Below the pieces are notes generated by a model that worked only from the letters and a program-made list of their open reading frames with translations, had not been told where the DNA came from and did no database searches. From a virus, in IMG/VR virus record IMGVR_UViG_3300020452_000242, positions 1-23,573 of that record: a stretch of DNA of 23,573 bases; one strand, 5' to 3'. Position numbers and translations under genes: made by a program. Positions 1-8,981 of the stretch are shown here, in pieces; the first letter of the stretch is position 1, and each line of letters begins with the position of its first letter.

Positions 1-507
1 TTCCCCTTTTTTTATAAGGTCTGCTAAGTATTTATTTGCTTTTTCTTTATCGCCACGAAACTGTTCGGCTTTATAAAGTTTTTCTAAAAAACCTTTTGAT
101 CTCTCAGGAACATTAAATTTGTTTTCTACATCAAGATCCCATTCAAAATCTCTTGAGGTTTTAATATCTGCTACTTCTTCTTTTCTTAATCTTATTTTTT
201 CTTGGTTAGCAGCGTTTATTTCATCTTGTTCTTTTTTAGCAAGTTCATATTGCTTACGAAGCTTTGCTCTATTTTGATTTTCTACTTCAATAATAGAACT
301 TATATTTTGAGGGTCCACGCGTTTAGTTATATATAAACGTTGATCAAATGTAGGTTTTTTACCAGCATATTTTTCATATATGGTATCTATAGCTGCTTGT
401 TGATCTGGTGCAGAAGAAGCGTATTTTACTTTTTCAGCTCTTTCTTCATCTGTTAAATCTGTAGCGTATTTTTTATACAATTCAGTATATAAAGCTTCTC
501 TACTCAT
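1..507 (-). CDS. Putative internal virion / cargo protein, 3' end missing
   Basis: An open frame starts at ATG 507 and runs off the left edge of the window without a stop, giving the first 169 residues. The protein begins MSREALYTELYKKYATDLT and is highly charged (Lys/Glu/Asp/Gln-rich) and predicted to be almost wholly helical. A strongly coiled-coil-like stretch runs from about residue 75 to 125. There is no signal peptide or membrane segment. It starts 10 nt after the stop of the preceding gene (stop at 518-520), so it belongs to the same transcription unit. Its place after two other helical, non-enzymatic proteins at the end of the tail block suggests an internal virion protein that is packaged and ejected, as in T7, P22 and crAss-like particles. 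That role is inferred from position and composition. I see no catalytic motif in the visible part; the missing part could carry one, such as a peptidoglycan hydrolase or polymerase-type domain. Confidence 0.75.
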   Translation of the reverse strand, partial: MSREALYTELYKKYATDLTDEERAEKVKYASSAPDQQAAIDTIYEKYAGKKPTFDQRLYITKRVDPQNISSIIEVENQNRAKLRKQYELAKKEQDEINAANQEKIRLRKEEVADIKTSRDFEWDLDVENKFNVPERSKGFLEKLYKAEQFRGDKEKANKYLADLIKKGE

Positions 508-517
508 TATTTAATTT

Positions 518-1918
518 TTATAATTTCCCTGGATCATTTTTATCAGTTTCATCACCACTTCCTCTTACTACTTTGTTATATTTTCTTTGTGATTTATAAG
601 CCTCGTTATTCATTAATGAATAAACTTCATCAACAGCATAATCTCCATATAAATGTTCAAATAGTGCTATTTGTCTATCACTTAAACCATTAGGATTGTC
701 ATAAGTCCATGTTTTTAAATCTTCTTCTGTTGGAGCAAATCCTATAGCTTTCTCCACTTCTTCAACATTTATATCACTTAAATCTTTTTTAGATAAAACT
801 TTATTCCAAAGAGCAATAGCTTCACCTTGATTTCTAGGATCTTTATAATGGTTAAATCTAGTATTAAGCTCAGTTGTCATCTTTTTCTTGATTTCATTTT
901 TGTCAATTAAATTATACTTAATATTAAGATCCATTGCAGCATCTCCTTCACCTACAGTTCCTTCTGTTATTTGTTCCCACTGACTAAGACCTTGGTCATC
1001 AACTAGCATAAAATCTTCAATTGCAAAAGTTCCAGTTCCAGGAATTATATTTCCATTTTTATCTGTTTCTACATCTTTCATAAAACCAGACTTAGAAACT
1101 ATATCAGCCATTTCATTAGACATTTTAGGTGTTCTAACAAATACACTGCCAGGTGGATTACCTCCTGTTTGTTGTTTAAGACCCGCGCTATTTATTTTAA
1201 AATTATCTCCTTCATATTTCATTTTACTAATAAGACTATCAATATCATCACATCCATCTTGAGTCGGCATCTTTTCACAATCAGCTTCAATTTGTTTTCT
1301 AGCTTTTTTTTCATCAAATTTAAAAACCCAATTATAACTACCATCATAAGACATTTCCCCATCTTCACCTTCAACTTCGTTTTCTTCTATATCATAAGAA
1401 TAACCATATGCTGGAGTAAATCTCCCTTTACCTCCTAATACATTAGCTGCTAATATAAAATTACCACCTTGATTTTCATCAAAGTTTTCATAATCATCAT
1501 AATTTACTTGAGCTAACATTGTTTCAGTAAACTCTTTTATTTGTTCTGGTGCTTTATTCAAAGTAGCTAGTCTAGCATTTAACTCAGCACAGTTTCCTGT
1601 TTTATTACAAGGAGCATCAGGACCAGTTGTTTGCATGGTTAAATCACCTACTAACCCTCCACTGCCAGTAAAGAAATTACCAATAGCACCTTTCGTCACT
1701 TCATTACCATAAGTGTTACTTTGAACACCAGTAGTTACATGAGTTTGATTAGCACCTCTACCTGCTTCAACTCTTGCGGCATTAACTTTTTGGTTTTTTT
1801 CTCGTATATCTTTTTCTTGATCTGCTATATCAGCACCGGCTTTTACCCCAGCGTTTATCAAGTTTTGATAATAAGACGCGTGCGATTGATATGTATATTT
1901 AGGATTTCTATATGACAT
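518..1918 (-). CDS. Putative internal virion / cargo protein
   Basis: This 466-residue acidic, hydrophilic protein has no membrane segment. The N-terminal 50 residues are helical and charged (around AGADIADQEKDIREKNQK). The middle holds low-complexity acidic runs (for example EENEVEGEDGE near residue 180) and five cysteines, two as CNKTGNC near residue 105 and others near residues 215-225. The C-terminal third is helical and ends in a charged tail, GSGDETDKNDPGKL. The gene lies 16 nt after the 261-residue ejection-like protein and 10 nt before another helical protein, forming a three-gene block after the tail stabilization genes. In podoviruses and crAss-like phages this position is used for internal core, cargo or ejection proteins, which is the assignment preferred here. 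I do not recognise a family from the sequence. It could also be a minor tail or head protein. Confidence 0.7.
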   Translation of the reverse strand: MSYRNPKYTYQSHASYYQNLINAGVKAGADIADQEKDIREKNQKVNAARVEAGRGANQTHVTTGVQSNTYGNEVTKGAIGNFFTGSGGLVGDLTMQTTGPDAPCNKTGNCAELNARLATLNKAPEQIKEFTETMLAQVNYDDYENFDENQGGNFILAANVLGGKGRFTPAYGYSYDIEENEVEGEDGEMSYDGSYNWVFKFDEKKARKQIEADCEKMPTQDGCDDIDSLISKMKYEGDNFKINSAGLKQQTGGNPPGSVFVRTPKMSNEMADIVSKSGFMKDVETDKNGNIIPGTGTFAIEDFMLVDDQGLSQWEQITEGTVGEGDAAMDLNIKYNLIDKNEIKKKMTTELNTRFNHYKDPRNQGEAIALWNKVLSKKDLSDINVEEVEKAIGFAPTEEDLKTWTYDNPNGLSDRQIALFEHLYGDYAVDEVYSLMNNEAYKSQRKYNKVVRGSGDETDKNDPGKL

Positions 1919-1934
1919 TTTATATTATTTTTTG

Positions 1935-2720
1935 TTATTCTGATGAATTCTCATTCCCAGTATCTGTTACAAGATCATCATCACCGCTTCCAGTATCAGA
2001 ATCTCCACTTAACTCTATATTGGATAAAGAACTAGTTATACCACCAATCATTCCTGTAAGAGCCGCTGTTCTATCAGCACCAGCCTGTGCGATCTGCATT
2101 CTAGCATTGTCTAACATAGAGGCTGTTCTATCTATTTGCATTTGCTCTCTAGCTTCTCTCTGTTGATACATAAATTGCTCACCTTGAGCCTCAGCTTGCT
2201 GAACTCTTTGAGCTTGACTCATTTGTATTCCTTCAATTCTTTGTTTTTCTCCAATTATTCTAGATTCTAATTGTTGTTCTCCTTGAGCTCTTAGTTTTTC
2301 ATTTTGTGCTTCTTGCTGTTCTATACTAGCAGCTACTTGTTTTTTACTAGCAGCAGCAGCTTTTGCTAATGCTGTGGCGCCACCAGCACCACTACCAGTT
2401 TGAGCTAAAGTATCTAATGTATTAGCTAAAGCTATATCTGTTTGTTCTATTTGCATTTCAGCAGCTTGAGTAGCTACTGATAAATTAGCATAAGGGTTGC
2501 TAAATTGATTAGAGTAATCTGTAGCCATAGAAGAAAGATCTGTTATACCATCATAAGGATTTATAATAGGTTGTCTATTTGCTTCTAATGATGCTAATCT
2601 TGATTGAAGTCTAGCAGCCTCTTGTTTAGCTTGAGCTTCTGCTCTTTTAGCTCTACTCCCTCCTAGTATTCCACCAAGGACACTGCTTGCTACTCCTAAT
2701 GCTACTCCTAATCCACTCAT
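1935..2720 (-). CDS. DNA ejection / internal virion protein (T7 gp14 or P22 ejection-protein type)
   Basis: This 261-residue protein has a Gly/Ala/Val-rich hydrophobic N-terminus (residues about 3-21, GLGVALGVASSVLGGILGG) followed by RAKRAEAQAKQEAARLQSRL. The centre contains TLAQTGSGAGGATALAKAA (near residues 105-125). A long Gln/Glu/Ala-rich amphipathic helix follows (about 125-205), then a second small hydrophobic patch (ALTGMIGGITSSL, near 220-235) and an acidic Ser/Asp tail. A glycine-zipper-like membrane segment plus long coiled coils is typical of short-tailed phage proteins ejected to form a channel across the cell envelope. The Ala/Gly-rich GAGGATALA core is also common in this class. 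It begins 2 nt after the stop of the 492-residue tail protein and is followed by two more helical proteins, consistent with an ejection-protein block. Function is inferred from architecture and position. Confidence 0.7.
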   Translation of the reverse strand: MSGLGVALGVASSVLGGILGGSRAKRAEAQAKQEAARLQSRLASLEANRQPIINPYDGITDLSSMATDYSNQFSNPYANLSVATQAAEMQIEQTDIALANTLDTLAQTGSGAGGATALAKAAAASKKQVAASIEQQEAQNEKLRAQGEQQLESRIIGEKQRIEGIQMSQAQRVQQAEAQGEQFMYQQREAREQMQIDRTASMLDNARMQIAQAGADRTAALTGMIGGITSSLSNIELSGDSDTGSGDDDLVTDTGNENSSE

Positions 2721-2722
2721 AA

Positions 2723-4201
2723 TTATTTATTTATAAATTCACTACTGGCGGCAAATAATGCTTTTGTTCCGCCTAAATTTGTTGTTTGATCTGTGCTCAT
2801 TGTTACAGTTGTATAATATCCTTTTATTCCCATAGTTTGATTACCCCATACAACTTCTCCAGGCATTGGATCTACCGTATTGTTAGGTATAACTGCGTAA
2901 TATTTATTTTGTTTTCTATCAAATCCAGCTCTGTACTCTATGTTATTTTCAGTATAAAGACCTTCATCATAGCTCCATATTTTATCATATGCAATACCTG
3001 AATTCGCCCCATCTAATTCTCTTACATCTCCAGTTGCCTCATCATCGTAGTTGTAATACAGACCAGAAAGTGTAGGAAATTCTGTTTCACCTGTTTGATC
3101 TGAAACTATATTTGTAACTTCCCATCCATTACTACCTTCATAGTTTATAGTTTTAAATGTTTTTATAAAGTTAGGTTGAGGGTTAAAAACAAATTGTATT
3201 ACTGACGCAGATGTTGAACCATAAAATTGATTTCTTAATGCCGTTGAATCATAGTGTTGATATAATTCATTTCCTTTACATGAATAAAATTTACCAATAG
3301 AACTAAAAATTTGATCTGGTGAGTAAGTAAAAAAGCTAGTCCAACCAGCACTTCTTTCGTCCCATGTTAGAGTTTTAAATGATCCTTCTTTAAATCTACC
3401 TGATGGTTGTAAAGATAAAACATAGTTTTTATTATATATATCGTATCCACCAACAATAGCTCCAGAATCATCCATTTGATTAAATTCATTTCTAAAAAAG
3501 TTAGTCATACCAGCTATAGATATTTCTTGTATACTAGTTCCTTGCATTTTTAAAACTGCATTTTGTTCTTTATCTACAAAATATTTTGTATAACCATAAG
3601 TTGCAAAAGACTCTGGGTTGTTTCCAATACCCCAATTTCCTGCTACTGGAGTTATTTGACCTATAACTTGTTTACCTGTTGTGCTTAAACCTAAACCTTC
3701 TGCTGTAAATATAGCGTCTTTATCTATTAAAGCTACATTTACTTTTCTTTGTTGGAAAACTATTAGATTTGTATCCTCCGCATATAATCTCTGTATAGTT
3801 CCACCAACTGGATCAACTCCTCTTGTAATTTCTTCACCAACACTAAATTGATTAGTATTGTTTATACCTGTTCTCGCATTAAATATACCTGAATAAATCA
3901 ATGTATTAGAAAGTAACTGTTGGTTTGGATTATCTTCTACTATATAAGCTTTAACTCCAAAATCAACACTTGTATTATTAAATCCACATCGTATTCTCGC
4001 AGCTTCTATACACCAATCATAAGTTGTATTACCTAATATAGGATTATACCATGTACATGTATCACAAGCAACCTCTCCTTGTTCATATGCGTAGGGTATA
4101 TTACCAGGTGCTACAACTCCAGTATCATCAACGTCACCTGTGCCATAAAGTCTCTTTGCATAAAAGGAGTTAAAATAGTTTACGTTTATACTTATTGCCA
4201 T
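2723..4201 (-). CDS. Tail stabilization / muzzle protein, C-terminal half
   Basis: This 492-residue beta-rich protein has the core motifs I associate with phage tail stabilization proteins (T7 gp12 / crAss-like muzzle role): RIRCGFNNTSVDFGVKAYI (about 70-88), DTNLIVFQQRKVNVALIDKDAI (about 146-167), NPESFATYGYTKYFVDKEQNAVL (about 196-218), ISIAGMTNFFRNEF (about 228-241) and GWTSFFTYSPDQIFSS. In related phages these appear, from memory, in the second half of one long polypeptide whose first half resembles the upstream 1581-residue protein. Here they are encoded separately, with their own ATG 31 nt after the stop of that protein and in a different frame. The N-terminus carries four cysteines at about residues 46, 49, 64 and 72. 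It would sit in the tail barrel below the connectors, with the 1581-residue partner. It is confidently a structural tail protein; the exact ring position is unknown. Confidence 0.85.
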   Translation of the reverse strand: MAISINVNYFNSFYAKRLYGTGDVDDTGVVAPGNIPYAYEQGEVACDTCTWYNPILGNTTYDWCIEAARIRCGFNNTSVDFGVKAYIVEDNPNQQLLSNTLIYSGIFNARTGINNTNQFSVGEEITRGVDPVGGTIQRLYAEDTNLIVFQQRKVNVALIDKDAIFTAEGLGLSTTGKQVIGQITPVAGNWGIGNNPESFATYGYTKYFVDKEQNAVLKMQGTSIQEISIAGMTNFFRNEFNQMDDSGAIVGGYDIYNKNYVLSLQPSGRFKEGSFKTLTWDERSAGWTSFFTYSPDQIFSSIGKFYSCKGNELYQHYDSTALRNQFYGSTSASVIQFVFNPQPNFIKTFKTINYEGSNGWEVTNIVSDQTGETEFPTLSGLYYNYDDEATGDVRELDGANSGIAYDKIWSYDEGLYTENNIEYRAGFDRKQNKYYAVIPNNTVDPMPGEVVWGNQTMGIKGYYTTVTMSTDQTTNLGGTKALFAASSEFINK

Positions 4202-4232
4202 TTATATATATAGTTACTTGTTTTTTAATAAA

Positions 4233-7200
4233 TTAAGGTATACATGGTGCTCCGGATGTTCCAACATAAGTTCCATCACTATAAGTTATATACCAACCCC
4301 AATCAGGACCGTTAGTTCCACTAGTCTTACAAAGAATTCTATATTCACCTATTTGATCAAATTTATATCTATAACCGTATTGATCACCTACCAAATCCCC
4401 AGGGTTGGCGGGTACAGAAACCACACTTTGTGTAGCTAACCATAAAGTATCTAAAGCTGGATCTGGTGCTTTAGTAACTGCAACACTATCAATATTAGTC
4501 CATGCTGAACTAGAATTAGCTCTATACTGTATATTAAATTCTCCTATTAACGATCCTACAACACCTATAGCGCTAGTTACTTTTTGGAAATAAACTGTAA
4601 ACTGAACTGTACCTTGGAATAAATCTCCTCTTTGTTTTTCACCCGGAGGACATCCTGGTGGAGAAGCAAGTGGATCAAATTCATCTGCTAAATTCCAACA
4701 ATAATAATTTAAACTACCACAACCGCTTGGTGTAGAAGCATTGTATCCATCGCATAAATAAGGTGTAAAACTTCCAAATTGATTTGTAAATGCAAACTCA
4801 CCACATCTTGATCCAGAAAAAGCTGGATAAGGACTAGTGCTTAAATATCTATTAGGAAAAGTAGAAGGTGTAAATACAGCATCTGGTCCAGTAGCTATAG
4901 GTTTTGGAGCTGGTTGAGTTCCAAATGTGACAAGTATATCTACTTCAGTAAATAAAGAACCAGTACCTTGGTCTGCGTCTTCTACTTTTATTTTTATACC
5001 ATATGGAGTTTCTGCTACAACTTCAACTGTATTTCTTAATATTACAGATCCTTCTACTGGTCCAGTAATTAATTCAAAGTCTGAAACAGAACCACCTAAC
5101 ACACTTTCAATACTCCATATTAATTGTTTTTTGTTATTACTAGAATCATCAGAACCATTAAGACCATATAAAGTAATTATATCACTAGGTGTTACAGGTG
5201 GAGTATCTGGATAATCTGGTAAACTAGGTATAGTTACGCTTGAACCAGAAACATCACTAGTATATCCCGCATCATCATATATAGATGGTGTTATATTATC
5301 TAAGGTAAGAGTTAAAGCATCTGTAAGAGTATCAGTAAATGTTTCAGCACCACTTGTAGATTCTACTTCAAGTGATAAAACATATACATCATCTCCTGGA
5401 TTTAAGGATCTTTCTCTAAACCAATATTCTTTAGCAAGTTCTATTTGAGCTTGATTAACACCTGGTAAGTTAACTGTAAAATAATCACTAATATTTGCTA
5501 TTGGTGATGACGGATCAGCTAATGTATACATGCTTGAAATGCTTACAGCAGTTATTGTAGCTGTTGCACCGCTTCCGTTTATAAAGTTAAAAGGTGAACC
5601 AACTCCACTTCCAGAAGCTAAGTCTTCTTCAAATGATTGATTACTAACACTAGCTGCAATAACACCGTTATAATTAGAAGCAATAGAGCTATTAAGAGTT
5701 TCTAGGTCTCCACTTAATGTTGATTCCCAATATATATCTAATAAAGAAAAAACAGGTTTTGTTTCTACTATAGATAATATAGGTTGCATTGTTCTAATAC
5801 CATCAGCATAATTAGTATCATGTGGTATAGCAGCTGGAGAAGCTAATAAAGGTTCTCCACACACAATAGCTCCAATAGGATTTTCAAAGTTATTAACTTG
5901 ACCTATTTTCATTATAAAAGGATTTTGATCAGAACCATAAAACGATTGTTTATCTGCAACATCTCCATATGGTATAGATCCTGTAGGAACTCTTTTTATA
6001 TTACCTAATATATTACCAGAAGTATCCGTTAAACACCCACCAGCCTCTTCTGTTGTACTACCATATTCACCTCTATATCCTTTTGCAGCTCCACCTGATA
6101 ATTCAATACATGGTACATGGCTTCCAGTTGTATAATTAAATGAAGCGAAATTTGCATCCATTTGAAATGCTTCAAAAGGAATAGCTGCTAATTCTGTTTC
6201 TCTAGCAGTACCAATGTTTAATACTGTTTGCTGTATTTGTCCTGGGTAGTATTGTAAATTTCTTACACCTGTATTTGTTTGTTCTGTAGCGTTTGGATTA
6301 TTAACTCTAGTAAACAATATTTCTTCACTATTAAATTCTCTATCTGTAGGACCAACTTCATTTAAACTTCTAGGTATTTTATTTACATTTTCACTAAGCA
6401 GTGTAGCAAATGCTATTTTTCCTCTCTGAGTTTCTATAGATTCAACACTTGGATTAGTTGAAGCTCCTGAGGTTTGTCTAGAAACACCATCCCAAACTTG
6501 ATTTTGTATAGGTAAACCATTAACAAATCCTGGTAAAAATACATTATAATATTCTTGTTCTTGTTGTTTAACTACAACCTTATATGTATACCAACCTAAA
6601 GGATTAGCTTCACCTATTTCTGTTATTTCTAACACAGCATCAGAAGTAGTACCAGTTAAATTAACTGTATCTCCTACTTGATAACCATGACCAGCTGTAG
6701 CTACTATATAATCTTGTATTTCAGTAGGGACGCCTGTTACCTCAGTAACCCTTATAGTTAATCCTTCACCAGAACCACCAATAGCTTTATAAGTTTTATT
6801 AGCGGTAAGTCCCTCGCCGGGATCATTTAAGCTGGTTGCTTTTACCCAACCCTCTCTTCTATATAAACCAGGTTTACCTTGAGAAGGATTATACTCTGTA
6901 CCTATTTGTTCGCTAATACTTAAAGTTAAATTTCTTCCTACCCAGTCTATAACAGGAGCATCTATCGCGTCTCCTTCAGTTCGATAAGGAACATAAACTG
7001 TTGACCCTTCAAATTCATTAGCTGAATCTAAAGATGATAATATTACATCAGATTGTCTACCATAATAATCTGCTAATACAAAACCTACTTGATAAGTTCT
7101 ATTTTGTTTAACATTAGAAAAAGGATATTCTGTAGAATAATCCGATGTTTGATAATTTCTTTCTGTCCAATTAGCTGTGTATTCAATTGACTCAGGTGGA

Positions 7201-8978
7201 GTCATACCTTGAACATAGTTTCCATAAACCACTCTATTTGATATAAGTTCTTGACTTAAAGCTTTAATAGGTACTTTATCATATACTCTTACTGTTTGAT
7301 CTTCTGGTAAAGTTTTATAAGGTTTGTTAGAAGTATATTGATAATTATAAAATATTTTATCTATTAATCCATTTATATCATCATCATAATTTACTATATC
7401 TAATTGAGAATCTTGTATATCAGATACATTAATAGTGTCTAAAACTTTTATAGATTCAGCATCAGATTCTTTATATAATATATCTATTTCCTTTACTTTA
7501 AATTGAGATAGTAAATTGTTTGTTGCGCTAGATTTAACTACAACACCATCAGTCTTAGGCAATGGAATATTTAAAGCTATACTATCAATATCGTTTTCAA
7601 ACCATTCTAATATAGTACTTGTATACGCATCATTTTCATCTTGATAATAATTGTTTCTAACACTTCCTGATTCAACAGGAGTGTTCATTTGACCTAATCC
7701 AAACTGCCCTTGTTGTTTAGGTATAAACATTATTTGACTAAAAGGTGCTATTAAAGAATATTCATTATTAATAAATCTAAACCTATAACTAAACCTTACA
7801 AATCTATCATCTAAATAATTAGTATCACCATCAAAACTAGAATCATAATTAGGATTTACACCAAAAGCTATTTGGTCTCCATTAGTAAAACCATGAGCTT
7901 GATCAAATTCAATATAAAATTGATTATCTGGTGGTGGTGCGCCTTGACCTACCACTCTAACAGCTGATTTTTTTATCCTTAAACTTGCTGGAGACGCGGC
8001 AGGATTTGTTAAATTTTCAACTAAATCTCCATTTCTAGGAAAACCACCAAAATTCCAATCATCAAATCTAGCTTGAGTAGTTACATCTGCTGGAAGAAAA
8101 GGCACGTTAGTGTTTCCACCCCATGTTTGTACAGAGTAATTAGAAACATATCTGTCTGATCTATTTTCCATAGATGTTCTACTAAAATCTATCAAAATAC
8201 CAGCTGCTAACGCTCCGGGTAATATAGCTGGACTTACTTCAAACTCTGTATTACTTATAACTTTAGTAACTCGAACAGGTGGTAGTACGTTTTGAATAGG
8301 AAAATTAAGAACTTCTGTTTTATCATTAGGTGTTACTATATCACCTACTTTAATATTGTCATTACCAACTGTTATTTCAATTAATGTATCACTACCTGTA
8401 GAAACTGTAGTTACGGTTTGTCTTTCTAAAGGTATTATAGGATCAAAAGGATAATACTGTGCTACTGATATTTGATTTTCTTCTTGATAAAAAGTATTAT
8501 CATTAGCAGCTAAACTAACATCTATTCTTCTAGGTTGATTAAAGTTATCAGTAAAAAATAATAATGTATCTACTAAATTAGTTTGATGTATAGGAAATTC
8601 TTTGTTAAAATTTAAAAAATGACCACTTACTAATGTTTGTGGACCTGTCGCGGTTGTTAAATTAAAGGAAGCAATTAGACATGTGTTAGCATTAGTTGCT
8701 CTAGATGAAGTATCTGTATCGCTAAAATTAGTAGCAAAAACATATAGAGTATTTGTTATCTCATCTACAAACTTACCTATAATACTCATATTAGAACCTG
8801 TTACTCCAGTTCCAACAATTATATTTCCTTCTACATTTTCAAATTCACCAACAGTTGAACCTGCTGATCTACTTATTAATAGATTAATAGCTTCTCTGTA
8901 TTCACCTTCTGGTAAAATACGGGCATCAATGTCTTGGTTCATTCTACCTTTTAAAAAGGTATTTTTAACTTCTGCCAT
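4233..8978 (-). CDS. Tail stabilization / muzzle protein, N-terminal half with C-terminal adhesin-like domains
   Basis: At 1581 residues this is the largest gene. The start KNTFLKGRMNQDIDARILPE and the following EYREAINLLISRSAGSTVGEFENVEGN (to about residue 53) match the N-terminal signature of phage stabilization/muzzle proteins. Family-like segments continue through RFVRFSYRFRFINNEYSLIA (about 390), the RLVYGNYVQGM-like stretch (here NRVVYGNYVQGM), FVLADYYGRQSDVIL and NPLGWYTYKVVVKQQEQEYYNVFLPG (about 790-815). It then passes through VETKPVFSLLDIYWES (about 1075). A Gly-rich module with GSGEGL and GHGYQVGDTV is inserted at about 712-790. The last ~320 residues differ: an Ig/cadherin-like unit (about 1262-1353, with DFELITG and KIKVEDAD), then a Cys-rich terminal region with seven cysteines (about 1380-1581). 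It starts 3 nt after the connector gene. The N-terminal part probably builds the tail barrel; the C-terminal part is a candidate surface or receptor-contacting domain, by inference. Confidence 0.85.
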   Translation of the reverse strand: MAEVKNTFLKGRMNQDIDARILPEGEYREAINLLISRSAGSTVGEFENVEGNIIVGTGVTGSNMSIIGKFVDEITNTLYVFATNFSDTDTSSRATNANTCLIASFNLTTATGPQTLVSGHFLNFNKEFPIHQTNLVDTLLFFTDNFNQPRRIDVSLAANDNTFYQEENQISVAQYYPFDPIIPLERQTVTTVSTGSDTLIEITVGNDNIKVGDIVTPNDKTEVLNFPIQNVLPPVRVTKVISNTEFEVSPAILPGALAAGILIDFSRTSMENRSDRYVSNYSVQTWGGNTNVPFLPADVTTQARFDDWNFGGFPRNGDLVENLTNPAASPASLRIKKSAVRVVGQGAPPPDNQFYIEFDQAHGFTNGDQIAFGVNPNYDSSFDGDTNYLDDRFVRFSYRFRFINNEYSLIAPFSQIMFIPKQQGQFGLGQMNTPVESGSVRNNYYQDENDAYTSTILEWFENDIDSIALNIPLPKTDGVVVKSSATNNLLSQFKVKEIDILYKESDAESIKVLDTINVSDIQDSQLDIVNYDDDINGLIDKIFYNYQYTSNKPYKTLPEDQTVRVYDKVPIKALSQELISNRVVYGNYVQGMTPPESIEYTANWTERNYQTSDYSTEYPFSNVKQNRTYQVGFVLADYYGRQSDVILSSLDSANEFEGSTVYVPYRTEGDAIDAPVIDWVGRNLTLSISEQIGTEYNPSQGKPGLYRREGWVKATSLNDPGEGLTANKTYKAIGGSGEGLTIRVTEVTGVPTEIQDYIVATAGHGYQVGDTVNLTGTTSDAVLEITEIGEANPLGWYTYKVVVKQQEQEYYNVFLPGFVNGLPIQNQVWDGVSRQTSGASTNPSVESIETQRGKIAFATLLSENVNKIPRSLNEVGPTDREFNSEEILFTRVNNPNATEQTNTGVRNLQYYPGQIQQTVLNIGTARETELAAIPFEAFQMDANFASFNYTTGSHVPCIELSGGAAKGYRGEYGSTTEEAGGCLTDTSGNILGNIKRVPTGSIPYGDVADKQSFYGSDQNPFIMKIGQVNNFENPIGAIVCGEPLLASPAAIPHDTNYADGIRTMQPILSIVETKPVFSLLDIYWESTLSGDLETLNSSIASNYNGVIAASVSNQSFEEDLASGSGVGSPFNFINGSGATATITAVSISSMYTLADPSSPIANISDYFTVNLPGVNQAQIELAKEYWFRERSLNPGDDVYVLSLEVESTSGAETFTDTLTDALTLTLDNITPSIYDDAGYTSDVSGSSVTIPSLPDYPDTPPVTPSDIITLYGLNGSDDSSNNKKQLIWSIESVLGGSVSDFELITGPVEGSVILRNTVEVVAETPYGIKIKVEDADQGTGSLFTEVDILVTFGTQPAPKPIATGPDAVFTPSTFPNRYLSTSPYPAFSGSRCGEFAFTNQFGSFTPYLCDGYNASTPSGCGSLNYYCWNLADEFDPLASPPGCPPGEKQRGDLFQGTVQFTVYFQKVTSAIGVVGSLIGEFNIQYRANSSSAWTNIDSVAVTKAPDPALDTLWLATQSVVSVPANPGDLVGDQYGYRYKFDQIGEYRILCKTSGTNGPDWGWYITYSDGTYVGTSGAPCIP

Positions 8979-8981
8979 GTA

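Noticed and set aside
1169-2166. Plus-strand open frames opposite the internal virion genes
   Set aside because: Low-complexity Phe/Ile/Ser-rich products antisense to coherent minus-strand genes; no start context or recognisable domain.
4202-4232. Sequencing frameshift between the two muzzle genes
   Set aside because: The first protein has a full Cys-rich terminal domain ending in a stop, and the second has its own ATG with an A-rich leader, so real gene fission is more likely; read data could still change this.
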